Source: Flavobacteriales bacterium (GTDB lineage: Bacteria; Bacteroidota; Bacteroidia; Flavobacteriales_F; PHOS-HE28). From it: a stretch of DNA of 64,000 bases. Positions 1 through 9,635 of this stretch are shown in pieces. The stretch spans positions 1,860,001 to 1,924,000 of the forward strand of contig CP064979.1 of the NCBI GenBank assembly GCA_016699575.1, given 5' to 3'. A model generated the notes under the pieces. That model made no database searches. It was not told the origin of the DNA and saw only the letters and a program-made list of their open reading frames with translations. The translations under genes were made by a program, and so were the position numbers. The stretch's first letter is position 1. Each line of letters begins with the position of its first letter.

Positions 1-1
1 C

Positions 2-3000
2 GATGCCTTCAACGCGCCACCAGCGGCGTTCTGGAGCAGTATCCAAGGCGGCACGACCTCCGCGCTGTGCGGCAGCATCACCGGCGATGCGCTCTACTTC
101 GACGGAGCCGGTGTGCGTAGTGCCACCACCGTCGGGTTCGACGTGTCGAGCGGTGGCTCGGTGCGGTTCACCCTGAAGATCGCGAACGGCGTTGCGCCAT
201 GCGATGATGCCGATCCCGGCGAGGATGTGGTGCTCGAGTACTCGACCAACGGTGGTGGTGCATGGAGCGCGGCGGCCACGTTCAATGAGGCCAGCTATCC
301 GCTTTTTTCCCCCGTGGTAGTGCCCATCAACGCTGCCATGCAAAGCGCGAACACGATGTTCCGGCTGAGGCAGCTCGCAAGCAGTGGTGCAGGCCAGGAT
401 GTCTGGGCCATCGACCAAGTGCTCATCACCACCTGGGACAACACCGTGCTCGACTATTTGTGGACCCCAGCCGCCAGCGTGAGCAACCCTACTGCCATCG
501 AGCCAATGGCGTTCCCGGCCGCATCGGGCCATCTCAAGGTGGATGCGACGGATCCCATGACCCAGTGCATGTACAGCGATTCGGTGTACTTCACCGTGGG
601 TGAGATGTTCACGCTGAACGTGACGAACGACTCAGTGATCTGTGCACAGGGGCAAGTGCAGCTGAACGCTGTACCAACGGCCGGAGCAGGCCATCAGTTC
701 ACCTGGCTGCCGAACAACGGCACACTGAGCAGTACCTCCAGCGCATCGCCGGTCGCCAATACCGCAACCACTACCACCTACACGGTGACGGCCACGAGCC
801 CCGAGGGTTGCACGGCGAACGAAAGCGTGACCATCACCGTGGGCAACATGAGCAACCTGGTGGTGACGGCCAGCGACAACAGCGTTTGCATGGGTGAGCA
901 AGTGCAGTTGAACGCCACCGTGACCGGCGGCGCCAACCTGCAATTCGCATGGTCGCCATCGGCATCATTGAACAACGCGAGCATCGCCAACCCGGTTGCA
1001 ACATTGCCTGGCACAACCACCTACACGGTGACCGTGACGGACGGCCTGACCGGTTGCCAGCTAACGGGCAGCACCACGGTGACGACCAACGTTCCCTATG
1101 TGCTGAACGCAACACAAAGCGATACCGTTTGCAGTGCCCTGGGCATGCAACTAACCGTGGTGCACAACGTCCCGGCACCGCAATACCAATGGGCGCCGGT
1201 GGGCTTCCTCAATGCAGGCAACATCCAGAGCCCCACGATCCTGGTGGACACCTCAGCGACTTACGTGGTGACGGTGACGGACGCGAACGGGTGCGCCGCC
1301 ACCGACACAACACGCATTGTTGTAGCCTTCGATGATCCGGTGCAGCCCCCCGCTGTTTCCATCTGTCAGGGGCAAACCGCAGTGCTCGACGCTGGTTATC
1401 CAGGTATGGACCACTTGTGGAGCACGAACGCCACCACCCAGCAGATCACGGTCACCGCCACGGGGCAATACACCGCTACGATCACCGATGCCATGGGCTG
1501 CACCGCAGTGCGCGAGTTCGACGTAACGGTGAACCCTTTGCCAGTTGCGAACCTTGGACCCGACGTTGAGCTCTGCGGCGCAACAACGCATGTGCTGAAC
1601 GCGAACAGTCCGGGGAACGATGTGCTCTGGAGCACCACGGCAACAACGCAACAGATCACGGTGGGGGCCACGAACGACTACTGGTTGCGCATCACCGATG
1701 TGAACGGTTGTGAGAACAGCGACACCGTGCATGTGGCCTTCCATGCCAACCCGGTGGACAACCTGCAGGATGCTACGGTGTGCAGTACACAGCAAGTGGT
1801 GCTCGACGCCGGGAATCCCGGCAGCACGTTCGAATGGAACACCAACGCGACCACGCAGACCATCGTAGCGGGCACAAGCGGCACCTACATCGTGGAAGTC
1901 ACGACACCACAGAACTGTACGCTCACCTTCGACGCCATTGTGACCCTGGTTCCGCCCGCCATCGTGGACCTCGGCAACGACACCACGCTATGCGCCGGAC
2001 AGCCCGTGACTTTGGACGCGGGCAACATAGGCGCAACATTCCTGTGGAGCAGCAACGCCACAACACAGGCGATCTCCCCGATCAGCTCGGGGATCTACTG
2101 GGTGGATGTGACCAACGCCGCTTGCACCACCCGCGACAGCATCGAAGTGACGTTCGAGGCCTTGCCCGTGGACAACCTGCAGGACGTTACCGCCTGCATC
2201 ACCGACGTTGTGCTGCTGAACGCAGGCAACGCGGGCTGCACCTATCTGTGGAGCACGAACGCCACCACGCAGACCATCAGCCCCACCACGAGCAACACGT
2301 ACAGCGTTACGGTCACCAATGCCGCTGATTGCAGCGCAACCTTCGATGCCGAAGTCCTGTTCGTCGACTACCCCGTGGTGGACCTTGGCCCTGATACCGT
2401 GCTATGCGAGGGCCAAGTGCTGACGCTTGATGCCGGGAATCCCGGATCAACCTTCAACTGGAGCACGAACGCGACGACGCAGACCATTGGCGTGACCTCC
2501 ACAGGCAGCTACTCGGTGGCCGTGAACAACGGCTATTGTGTGACCACGGATGCCATCAACGTGCACTTCAACCCCAGCCCGGTGAGCATGGCCACTCACC
2601 AGTTCTTCACCTGCTTGGACGAAGACCCACACCACGTGGCCATAGATGCCGGTAATGACGGCAGCGGCTTCGTTTGGAGCCATGGAGATACGAACCAAGT
2701 GACCTTGGCCGGGGCATATGGCTGGTACTTCGTCACCATCACCAACGAGTACGATTGTGCATTGGCCGACAGCGCCGTGGTGAACGAGTTCTGCCCGGCC
2801 GCCATCTATGTCCCCAACACCTTCACGCCGAACGGCGATGGGGTGAACGACCTGTTCATTGCTGTCGGCAAGAACATTGCCCAATTGGAGATGCAGGTGT
2901 ACGACCGCAACGGCATCGTGCTCTGGCAGACGAACAGCCCCGGCGATGGTTGGGACGGCACGGCGAACGGCACGCTGTTGCCCAACGATGTGTACGTGTG

Positions 3001-3088
3001 GCGCATGACATACCGGTTCCTGGAGGACACCAATGGTTCTCTGGGCCGCGAGATCAAGCAGATGGGCCATGTGACCCTGCTGCGCTAG
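2..3088 (+). CDS. Large secreted repeat protein with gliding-motility C-terminal domain (5' end outside window)
   Basis: The reading frame is open from base 2, so the true start lies upstream of the window. The first in-frame ATG is at 113, but the residues before it (AFWSSIQGG, LCGSITGDALYFDG) already look like a jelly-roll domain of the type that precedes Ig-like arrays, so 113 is not the start. Next come about ten Cys-bounded Ig/PKD-like repeats of 70-80 residues (bases 641-2793). The C-terminus has the CHU_C/gliding-motility signature: VPNTFTPNGDGVNDLF, then a Trp-Asp-Gly turn and a VYVW strand. That domain is a known T9SS-linked cargo tail in Bacteroidota, so the protein is probably exported and cell-surface or adhesive. 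The specific ligand is unknown. Its stop shares the bases CTAG with the convergent omega-amidase gene. Confidence 0.88.
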   Translation, partial: DAFNAPPAAFWSSIQGGTTSALCGSITGDALYFDGAGVRSATTVGFDVSSGGSVRFTLKIANGVAPCDDADPGEDVVLEYSTNGGGAWSAAATFNEASYPLFSPVVVPINAAMQSANTMFRLRQLASSGAGQDVWAIDQVLITTWDNTVLDYLWTPAASVSNPTAIEPMAFPAASGHLKVDATDPMTQCMYSDSVYFTVGEMFTLNVTNDSVICAQGQVQLNAVPTAGAGHQFTWLPNNGTLSSTSSASPVANTATTTTYTVTATSPEGCTANESVTITVGNMSNLVVTASDNSVCMGEQVQLNATVTGGANLQFAWSPSASLNNASIANPVATLPGTTTYTVTVTDGLTGCQLTGSTTVTTNVPYVLNATQSDTVCSALGMQLTVVHNVPAPQYQWAPVGFLNAGNIQSPTILVDTSATYVVTVTDANGCAATDTTRIVVAFDDPVQPPAVSICQGQTAVLDAGYPGMDHLWSTNATTQQITVTATGQYTATITDAMGCTAVREFDVTVNPLPVANLGPDVELCGATTHVLNANSPGNDVLWSTTATTQQITVGATNDYWLRITDVNGCENSDTVHVAFHANPVDNLQDATVCSTQQVVLDAGNPGSTFEWNTNATTQTIVAGTSGTYIVEVTTPQNCTLTFDAIVTLVPPAIVDLGNDTTLCAGQPVTLDAGNIGATFLWSSNATTQAISPISSGIYWVDVTNAACTTRDSIEVTFEALPVDNLQDVTACITDVVLLNAGNAGCTYLWSTNATTQTISPTTSNTYSVTVTNAADCSATFDAEVLFVDYPVVDLGPDTVLCEGQVLTLDAGNPGSTFNWSTNATTQTIGVTSTGSYSVAVNNGYCVTTDAINVHFNPSPVSMATHQFFTCLDEDPHHVAIDAGNDGSGFVWSHGDTNQVTLAGAYGWYFVTITNEYDCALADSAVVNEFCPAAIYVPNTFTPNGDGVNDLFIAVGKNIAQLEMQVYDRNGIVLWQTNSPGDGWDGTANGTLLPNDVYVWRMTYRFLEDTNGSLGREIKQMGHVTLLR
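641..2793 (+). repeat. Tandem Ig/PKD-like protein repeats
   Basis: About ten tandem units each begin with a Cys (CAQGQ, CMGEQ, CQGQT, CSTQQ, CAGQP, CEGQV and others). The first three are about 80 residues with a Trp-x-Pro core. The later seven are about 70 residues and share LDAGNPG followed by WSTNATTQTI. Near-identical DNA recurs at the WSTNATTQ block, which could allow copy-number change by recombination. Confidence 0.85.
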
Positions 3089-3864
3089 AGCTCCAGGTTG
3101 AATTCGTCGGCCTCTTTGCTCACCGGGAACTTCTCGCGGAAGTCAGCAAGCGCGTTCCGTTCAAAGGTGGCCGTCGCCGTTCCTTCTTGCGATGGTTCGA
3201 CTTGAGCGAAGATCTGTCCGCGCGGGTCGATGACGACACTATCACCTGAGTAGTGATTGCCTTTGCCGTCCATGCCCACCCGGTTCACGCCGACCACGTA
3301 GCACTGGTTCTCAATGGCACGTGCGATGAGGAGCTGGCTCCAGGGGTATCGGCGCGCCTCGGGCCAGTTGGCAACGTACACGATGGCGTCGTAGTCCCCG
3401 CGATCGCGTGCGAAAACCGGAAAGCGCAGATCGAAACAGACCTGAAGTAGCAGACGCCATCCGCGCCATTCCACAACCACGCGTCCCTTCCCCGCACTGT
3501 AGTGCTCGGTCTCGCCAGCGAACCGGAAGAGGTGGCGCTTGTCGTAGGTCGTGACTTGTCCCTCCGGGGTGAGGAACAGCCCGCGGTTGAAGCGCTTGCC
3601 ATCATCAGCGATAATGACGCTGCCGTACAGCGCGGCATTGGTCGCCTTGGCCTGCTCCTTCATCCACGCTACGGTCGCTCCGCTCATGGGTTCAGCCAGG
3701 TCGGTGCTGCGCATGCTGAAGCCCGTAGTGAACATCTCCGGCAGGACGATGAGGTCGGTCGTCCCCTTCAGCACGGCGAGCTTCTCCGCGAACATCGCAC
3801 GGTTCGCTTCCGCATCCTCCCAGTGGAGCATGCTCTGCACAAGTGTCACCCTCAGATCCGGCAT
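3085..3864 (-). CDS. yafV: Omega-amidase, nitrilase superfamily (YafV/Nit2-like)
   Basis: This 259-residue C-N hydrolase has the Glu-Lys-Cys triad visible at E43 (LPEMFTTGFSM), K109 (YDKRHLF) and C143 (LLLQVCFDLRFP). The MFTTGFSM and DLRFPVFAR contexts are typical of omega-amidases that hydrolyse alpha-ketoglutaramate or the amide of other 2-oxo acids. It begins inside the upstream aminotransferase gene (13-base overlap), so the two are co-transcribed. In glutamine-transaminase systems the amidase removes the ketoglutaramate by-product and pulls the reaction forward, often for methionine salvage. A cytosolic location is expected, since no signal peptide is seen. The assignment rests on motifs; the exact amide substrate is inferred from the neighbour. 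Confidence 0.9.
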   Translation of the reverse strand: MPDLRVTLVQSMLHWEDAEANRAMFAEKLAVLKGTTDLIVLPEMFTTGFSMRSTDLAEPMSGATVAWMKEQAKATNAALYGSVIIADDGKRFNRGLFLTPEGQVTTYDKRHLFRFAGETEHYSAGKGRVVVEWRGWRLLLQVCFDLRFPVFARDRGDYDAIVYVANWPEARRYPWSQLLIARAIENQCYVVGVNRVGMDGKGNHYSGDSVVIDPRGQIFAQVEPSQEGTATATFERNALADFREKFPVSKEADEFNLEL

Positions 3865-4997
3865 AGCTTCTCAATGGCTGCGTCCAAGGTAGCGTCCTGC
3901 TTGGCGAAGCAGAAACGAAGGAGGTGCTGGTCCTTGGGCGGCTCTTTGTAGAACGGTGAGAGTGGAATGGTGGCCACGCCGAACTCGCGTGTCACGCGCT
4001 GCGCAAAGGCCATATCATTCTCACTGCTGATGGCGCTGTAGTCGGCGGTCTGGAAGTAAGAGCCTTCACAGGGCAGCAGTTTGAACCGCGACTTTGCCAG
4101 GCCCTTCGCAAACCGATCGCGCTTGGCCTGGTAGAAGGTGGGAACGGCCTCGTAGTTCGATGGTTCCATCATGTAGGCGGCCAGCGCGTGTTGGATCGGC
4201 GTGTTCGCGCTGAAGACGTTGAACTGGTGCACCTTCCTGAACTCGGTCATCAGCTCCATCGGCGCCAGCGCATAGCCCATCTTCCAGCCGGTGGTATGGA
4301 ACACCTTGCCGAAGCTGAAGATCACGAAGGCGCGTTCGCGCAGTTCGGGGTAGTTGACCGCCGAAGCATGTGGTTCTCCATCGAAGACCAGGTGCTCGTA
4401 CACCTCGTCGCTCAGCAGGATGATGTCCGTGCCGCGAAGCATCTCCACGATGCGCTTCATATCGGCATCGCGCAGGATCGTCCCCGCGGGGTTATGTGGC
4501 GTGTTGACCATGAGCATGCGTGTGCGAGGTGTGATGGCCGCCTGCACGGCATCCGCATCGAACTTCATGTCATTCCCCAACCGCACATGCACCGGCTTGC
4601 CACCGAACAACTCCACCGTGGGCGAGTAGCAGTCGTACGCAGGATCCACGATGATGACCTCATCGCCGGGGTGCACCACGGCACCTATGGCGGTGAAAAT
4701 GGCTTGTGTGCCCCCTGACGCCACCGTGACTTCCGTCTCCGGGTCATATCGGAAACCGTAGAGGCGGTACACCTTGCTGCTGATCGCTTCTCGCAGTGTC
4801 GGCAGTCCGGGCATGGGTGCGTACTGGTTGTGACCGGCCTTCATGGCCGCGTTCACCAGCTCGCTCAGCTTGTCATCAATGGGGAAATCCGGAAAGCCTT
4901 GGCTGAGGTTGATGGCGCCGCACTCGGCCGCCAGCTTGCTCATCACCGTGAAGATGGTGGTGCCGACATGGGGCAGCTTGCTCACTTGCTTGGTCAT
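3852..4997 (-). CDS. PLP-dependent aminotransferase, methionine/glutamine transaminase K type (YbdL-like)
   Basis: This is a fold-type I class I/II aminotransferase of 381 residues starting MTKQVSKLPHVGTTIF. Visible motifs are the N-terminal LSQGFPDF, NTPHNPAG (about 166-172), SDEVYEHLVF, and the PLP-lysine region SFGKVFHTTGWKMGY with K231 as the likely Schiff-base lysine. The open frame runs further upstream to 5180, but the extra 61 residues are low-complexity and antisense-like, so the ATG at 4995-4997 is chosen. The pattern fits methionine aminotransferase YbdL and kynurenine/glutamine transaminases. The 13-base overlap with the omega-amidase supports a transaminase-amidase pair that returns 2-oxo-4-methylthiobutanoate to methionine. 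galE lies 58 bases upstream on the same strand. Confidence 0.9.
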   Translation of the reverse strand: MTKQVSKLPHVGTTIFTVMSKLAAECGAINLSQGFPDFPIDDKLSELVNAAMKAGHNQYAPMPGLPTLREAISSKVYRLYGFRYDPETEVTVASGGTQAIFTAIGAVVHPGDEVIIVDPAYDCYSPTVELFGGKPVHVRLGNDMKFDADAVQAAITPRTRMLMVNTPHNPAGTILRDADMKRIVEMLRGTDIILLSDEVYEHLVFDGEPHASAVNYPELRERAFVIFSFGKVFHTTGWKMGYALAPMELMTEFRKVHQFNVFSANTPIQHALAAYMMEPSNYEAVPTFYQAKRDRFAKGLAKSRFKLLPCEGSYFQTADYSAISSENDMAFAQRVTREFGVATIPLSPFYKEPPKDQHLLRFCFAKQDATLDAAIEKLCRI

Positions 4998-5055
4998 CTG
5001 GGGCTTCTTACCAAGATGCGGTTGACGGCTGGTATCATTCCTGCGGTCCGACGCA

Positions 5056-6066
5056 TCACTTGGCCAATGATCGCTGCCACCGCCATGCATCCACCAAGGC
5101 ATCGCGCAAGGAGAGCCGAGGGATCCACCCCAGCACTTCCCTGCTCTTGGTCGTGTCTGCCCAGATGGCCTCGATATCACCTGCTCTGCGGGGGCCGATC
5201 GCGTAGGGCAGGGTTGCTCCGGTGGCTTCCTTGAAGATGTTCACCGCCTCCAGCACGCTGTTGCCTTTGCCGGTACCCAGGTTGAACACCTCGCACAAAG
5301 GCGCTGACCGACCGATCATCCATTGCAGCGCTCGGACATGCGCCTGGGCCAGGTCGACCACGTGGATGTAGTCGCGGATACAACTGCCGTCGGGTGTTGC
5401 GTAGTCGTTGCCGTGCACCGTGAGCTGTTTGCGCTCGCCCGCAGCGGTCTGGGTGATGTACGGCACAAGGTTCATCGGCACACCGATGGGCAGCTCGCCG
5501 ATGTGCGCACTGGGGTGCGCGCCCACGGGATTGAAGTACCGAAGGATGACACCCCGCCAATCGCGGTCTGCGGCAACGGCATCCTGCACCATCCGTTCGC
5601 ACACCACCTTGGTGTAGCCATAGGGCGAGTTCACGTTGCCGATGGGCATGAGTTCCGTCACCGGCGACTTGTCGGGCTGTCCGTACACGGTGCACGAGGA
5701 GGAGAACACGAGGTTCTTCACCCCGTAGCTTGCCATCACGCGCATGAGCGCCGCCGTGGAGCCGATGTTGTTCTGGTAGTACTTCAGCGGGTCGGCCACG
5801 CTCTCGGGCACGCTCTTGTCCGCCGCGAAGTGGATGACCCCGTGCACGGGCCCTGCTGCGAACACTTCGTCCAGCAGGTCTTCGCGACCGCAATCGATCA
5901 GATGTACCTCCGGCTTGCGGCCGATGATGCGCGATATGCCTTCGATCGCTCGTTCCTGCGAGTTGCGGAGATCGTCTATGAGCACCGGCTCGAACCCGGC
6001 CACCGCCAGTTCAACCGCCGTGTGCGAACCGATGAACCCCGCCCCTCCCGTGATGATGACGCGCAT
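5056..6066 (-). CDS. galE: UDP-glucose 4-epimerase
   Basis: The 336-residue product is the usual GalE length. It is an extended short-chain dehydrogenase with the NAD-binding GGAGFIG motif (7-13), HFAADKSVPESV, SSSCTVYG with S124, and the catalytic Y149-x-x-x-K153. It interconverts UDP-glucose and UDP-galactose in the cytosol to supply precursors for surface glycans. The frame stays open upstream for about 200 codons, but only the ATG at 6064-6066 gives the conserved MRVIITGGAGFIG start. It is divergent from the two multi-TM genes, with about 45 bases between the starts, and lies 58 bases upstream of the aminotransferase. Confidence 0.95.
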   Translation of the reverse strand: MRVIITGGAGFIGSHTAVELAVAGFEPVLIDDLRNSQERAIEGISRIIGRKPEVHLIDCGREDLLDEVFAAGPVHGVIHFAADKSVPESVADPLKYYQNNIGSTAALMRVMASYGVKNLVFSSSCTVYGQPDKSPVTELMPIGNVNSPYGYTKVVCERMVQDAVAADRDWRGVILRYFNPVGAHPSAHIGELPIGVPMNLVPYITQTAAGERKQLTVHGNDYATPDGSCIRDYIHVVDLAQAHVRALQWMIGRSAPLCEVFNLGTGKGNSVLEAVNIFKEATGATLPYAIGPRRAGDIEAIWADTTKSREVLGWIPRLSLRDALVDAWRWQRSLAK

Positions 6067-6111
6067 GCCCGGCGAAGATGGGGCAAGCGGGCCGAACGCA
6101 TCTTTGGCCTG

Positions 6112-7899
6112 GTGACCACCCACGTCCGCACCGAACGCGCTCCGCTCCTTGCCCTCATCGGTGCGGCCCTGCTCTTCGTGGTCTTCGCACTTGTGTACGA
6201 CAAGGGTCAGCGCGCCGTGATCAGCAGCGATGCCGAAGGCTACCACGCCTACCTGCCCGCCATCTTCATCCGCCACGACCTTGGCCATGAACCTTACGAC
6301 AGCGACTACGTGCACGAGACTCCCACAGGAACGCTCAACAAGTACACCTGCGGAGAGGCCCTTCTTCTGGCCCCGTTCTTCCTGATCGGCCACGGGCTTG
6401 CGCAAGCCTTCGACCTGGGACCTTATCCCGATGCTTGGACTTACGGAGCCTCGACGCGGGTAGCCGCATGGTCCTGTTCGTTGCTGGGCCTGTGGTTCTT
6501 GAACCTGCTTTTGCGCGGGCTGTACGTTCGGCCCGGTCCGCGAGCGTGGGTCGTCGCATCGTTGGCGGGGGGCACGCAGTTGCTGCAATACACCAGCATG
6601 CACCCGGGCTGGTCGCACGCCTATTCGTTCTTCGCCGTGGCTGCGTTCCTGCTTTCGGTCCAACGGCTGCAGCGGAGATACACGGTTGGTCGCGTGGTTC
6701 TCACGGGCGCGTGCTTGGGGCTCATCATCCTGCTGCGGCCCTCGAATGCACTGGTCGCGCTAGCTCTGCCCATCGTCCTTGGTAAGGACACATGGTCCTT
6801 CGTCAAGATGCTCTTCGCGCGCCTGCAGCTCTTCGCGGCATCGTTCCTTGCGTTACTGGCCATGCTCTCGGTGCAAGCCCTCCTGTGGCACGCTCAGACC
6901 GGGAACTGGTTCGAGTGGAGCTACCGCAATGAGGGCTTCCACTGGCACGACACGCACACGTTCCATGTGCTGTTCGGTTTCCGCAAGGGACTGTTCCTGT
7001 ACGCCCCGGTCCTGCTCGTGGCGCTCATCGCGAACGTCCACCTCTTGCGCAAGGACCGCATACGTGGCATTTCATCCCTGGTGTACTGGGGGCTCGTGAG
7101 CTTCGTCATAGGCGCGTGGTGGATCTGGTACTACGCCGGAACGTTCGGGCATCGCGTGTTCATCGACCACTACCCGGTGTTCGCCATCGCTTGGGGTTTG
7201 ATGCTGAACGACCTGAAGCGACAATGGCTTTCAGTTGGCACGCGTGTTTTCATGGTCCTTGCTTGCGCATACCACCTGTGGTGGGCGCACAAGTTCAACA
7301 GCTACCAGCTCGACGACCGCGGCATGGACCGCGAGAAGTACCGTTGGGTGCTCACGCACGAGGGGCCGCAGCTCCACCAAGCCCTTGGCGCACATGACAA
7401 TGTCCCACCCTACAGCCCGAACGGCTTGCAACTGCTGCTGGAAGAGCGTTGCACCGTGGAAGAAGTCGGGGCGCACTGGAACCCCGGCCGCATTGCGGAG
7501 ATGGTTGGGCCCGAAAAGTCCAGGACCAACGTGTGTGTGCTCGATAGCTCGGCGGAATACGGTCCATCGTTCATCCTTCCGTTGGACAGCACCATCCGGC
7601 GGCCGATGTTCATCGAGGTAACGCTCTGGCGGTACGAAGAGCGCCCACGCGACTCGTTCGATGCGTTGGCGGTGTTCACATTGGAACAACCAGGCCTACC
7701 TGCCTACTACTACAACCCTGGTCGCCTGAACCCCGTCCCTGGTGGCACGGCCGAACACTGGCGGAAACTGCGCTACACCGTGGAACTGCCTGCGCCAAAA
7801 CCCGGAAGCGAACTGCGGTTCTACATCTGGAACAAAGGCCGCGCGCGCTTCCTGGTGGACGACCTTCACGCGCGGCTTTGGACCGTGGCTCCCTACTGA
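6112..7899 (+). CDS. Polytopic membrane protein, GT-C glycosyltransferase-like (first of two paralogs)
   Basis: About 595 residues with roughly ten hydrophobic segments and a soluble C-terminal region. After the first TM comes SSDAEGYHAYLPA, with an Asp in the first external loop as in GT-C/PMT-type transferases. Later motifs are NEGFHWHDTHTF, APVLLVALI and HRVFIDHYPVF. The start is uncertain: the frame is open far upstream, antisense to galE, so GTG at 6112 is preferred because it places nine residues before the first TM, much like the paralog. It overlaps the next gene as TGATG, which implies translational coupling. A role in transferring sugars to lipid carriers or glycans at the inner membrane is inferred. 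No exact family member is recognised. Confidence 0.75.
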   Translation: MTTHVRTERAPLLALIGAALLFVVFALVYDKGQRAVISSDAEGYHAYLPAIFIRHDLGHEPYDSDYVHETPTGTLNKYTCGEALLLAPFFLIGHGLAQAFDLGPYPDAWTYGASTRVAAWSCSLLGLWFLNLLLRGLYVRPGPRAWVVASLAGGTQLLQYTSMHPGWSHAYSFFAVAAFLLSVQRLQRRYTVGRVVLTGACLGLIILLRPSNALVALALPIVLGKDTWSFVKMLFARLQLFAASFLALLAMLSVQALLWHAQTGNWFEWSYRNEGFHWHDTHTFHVLFGFRKGLFLYAPVLLVALIANVHLLRKDRIRGISSLVYWGLVSFVIGAWWIWYYAGTFGHRVFIDHYPVFAIAWGLMLNDLKRQWLSVGTRVFMVLACAYHLWWAHKFNSYQLDDRGMDREKYRWVLTHEGPQLHQALGAHDNVPPYSPNGLQLLLEERCTVEEVGAHWNPGRIAEMVGPEKSRTNVCVLDSSAEYGPSFILPLDSTIRRPMFIEVTLWRYEERPRDSFDALAVFTLEQPGLPAYYYNPGRLNPVPGGTAEHWRKLRYTVELPAPKPGSELRFYIWNKGRARFLVDDLHARLWTVAPY

Positions 7900-9635
7900 T
7901 GGAAAGCATTCCGCTGGGAAAGCAGCGCTATTCTTTGAGCGCGATCGCCATCATCGCACTGGCGTGCTTGCTAATGGTGTCCCAGTGGCGCATCAAAGGC
8001 GAGAGCGGACATGCGTGGGAGCGCACCATCCGTGGCGACGCGATCGGCTACTACAGCTATCTGCCAGCGTTGTTCATCCACGGCGATCTGCAGCATGACG
8101 CGGGGGCGACGGCCTACATCAACGAGACCCCGCAAGGCCGTGTGCGCAAGTACCCGGTGGGCGTCGCTGTGATGGAGGTCCCCTTCTTCCTGTGCGCTGA
8201 CATGATGGTGCGCGCACAGGGCGGTCTTCGCACCGGATACGAGAAGCCCTACCACATCGCGATCGCCCTGAGCGGTGTCTTCTCGTTGCTCATTGGGCTA
8301 GTGGTGCTTCGCCGGGTGCTGTTGACATGGGGCGCGACCGATAAGACGATCGCTTGGGTGCTGGTCCTCCTTGCGGGCGGAACATCCATGATGTACGGCG
8401 CTGCGATGTCCTCGGCGTACTCGCACCATTGGTCGTTCATGGCGGTTGCGTGCTTCCTACGGGCTGTTCAGCGGGCCTTCAGTGATCGGCGCGACAAGTC
8501 TCTTGTTGCGGCAGTGTTCTGGCTGGGCATCATAGCGCTCCTCCGACCGGTGAACGTGATGGTTGTGCTTGCCGCGCCGCTGGTCATTGCACCGGGCGCT
8601 TCACTGCCTGGCCTTCTACGCACCTTCAGGATGCGCACTTGGTTGATGGCCTGCGCGGTGGTGGCATTGGTTGCCGGGCTGCAACCGCTCATGTGGTGGA
8701 TGCAATGCGGTCATTGGTTCGCGTGGTCCTATGGGGATGAGGGCTTCCACTGGTCGCGGCCTGAAGTGCTGGAAGTCCTGTTCGGCCCCATGCGCGGCTT
8801 CTTCTTCTGGTGGCCGGTAATGCTTGCGTTGATCCCCGGCACGGTGCTGCTCTGGCGCCGGTCGCATCGCGGTGGCCTGCTCTTCACGGGTTACTTCGTT
8901 CTGCTGATCTACATCACCAGCGCGTGGTGGAGCTGGTACTACGGGGACGGCTTCGGCATGCGTCCATTGATCGACCACTTCCCGGTCTTCGCTCTGCCGA
9001 TCACCGCGTTCTTGGGTGCCGTGGGCAGCGCATGGAGGCGCGTCATGATGGGTGCAAGTGCCATTCTCATCGCGTTGCACACGGTGCAAACGTGGCAGTA
9101 CGAGAAGGGCATCATCCATCCGCACAGCATGTCGTGGCGGAAGTACAAGGCAGTGTTCCTGCGAACCGGTGACCCCTGGCGCGGTGCTCTGGGCGGCAAC
9201 TTCGAAATGGCCCAGTACGCGCCGCACGGATACGACGATGTGTTCGCAGGCGAGTTGGGTGCGAGCACGTTGGACGCGCAGAACCCCTACGGACAGGGGC
9301 TGGCCATTGACAGCGCACAACTACCTGACCGCCGTCTGTTCGTGGAGGCGTGGATCACGCGCACGGAACCCTCTCCGGGCAGTTCACGGGAGGCCGTGGT
9401 GGTGTGCGAGATCGGCAATGACGGTGCGCAGAGCTTCTATTATTCCTTCAAGCTGAACGACCTGCCGACACCCCCGGCGGCAGCCACGGAGACCTGGCAC
9501 TGTGCCTTTCCGATGGGTGCGCCGGGGCCGCGCGACTCCCTCAAGCTCTACGTATGGTTGCCCGGTGAAGGCTCCGTGCGCATCGATGGGTTCAAGGCCG
9601 AAGTGAAGGCCGTGCGCGCCGGACCGGAACGATAG
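7899..9635 (+). CDS. Polytopic membrane protein, GT-C glycosyltransferase-like (second paralog)
   Basis: 578 residues starting MESIPLGKQRYSL at the ATG that overlaps the preceding stop (TGATG). It is clearly paralogous to the upstream gene: RGDAIGYYSYLPALFIHGD matches SSDAEGYHAYLPAIFIRHD, GDEGFHWSRPEVLEVLFG matches NEGFHWHDTHTFHVLFG, and RPLIDHFPVFALP matches RVFIDHYPVFAIA. The shared first-loop Asp and the order of TM segments suggest a GT-C-like transferase that diverged after tandem duplication. The C-terminal 180 residues are soluble and look beta-rich. Function is not known. A tRNA gene on the opposite strand begins one base after the stop codon. Confidence 0.8.
   Translation: MESIPLGKQRYSLSAIAIIALACLLMVSQWRIKGESGHAWERTIRGDAIGYYSYLPALFIHGDLQHDAGATAYINETPQGRVRKYPVGVAVMEVPFFLCADMMVRAQGGLRTGYEKPYHIAIALSGVFSLLIGLVVLRRVLLTWGATDKTIAWVLVLLAGGTSMMYGAAMSSAYSHHWSFMAVACFLRAVQRAFSDRRDKSLVAAVFWLGIIALLRPVNVMVVLAAPLVIAPGASLPGLLRTFRMRTWLMACAVVALVAGLQPLMWWMQCGHWFAWSYGDEGFHWSRPEVLEVLFGPMRGFFFWWPVMLALIPGTVLLWRRSHRGGLLFTGYFVLLIYITSAWWSWYYGDGFGMRPLIDHFPVFALPITAFLGAVGSAWRRVMMGASAILIALHTVQTWQYEKGIIHPHSMSWRKYKAVFLRTGDPWRGALGGNFEMAQYAPHGYDDVFAGELGASTLDAQNPYGQGLAIDSAQLPDRRLFVEAWITRTEPSPGSSREAVVVCEIGNDGAQSFYYSFKLNDLPTPPAAATETWHCAFPMGAPGPRDSLKLYVWLPGEGSVRIDGFKAEVKAVRAGPER

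Noticed and set aside
1400..2500. Possible CRISPR or DNA repeat array in the first gene
   Set aside because: The periodic WSTNATTQ segments are protein-domain repeats in an open frame with variable spacers that are coding, not CRISPR spacers.
5323..6111. Upstream part of the long plus-strand frame before the first GT-C-like gene
   Set aside because: It is antisense to galE, which has full family motifs; the extension has no conserved features, so the start was placed at GTG 6112.
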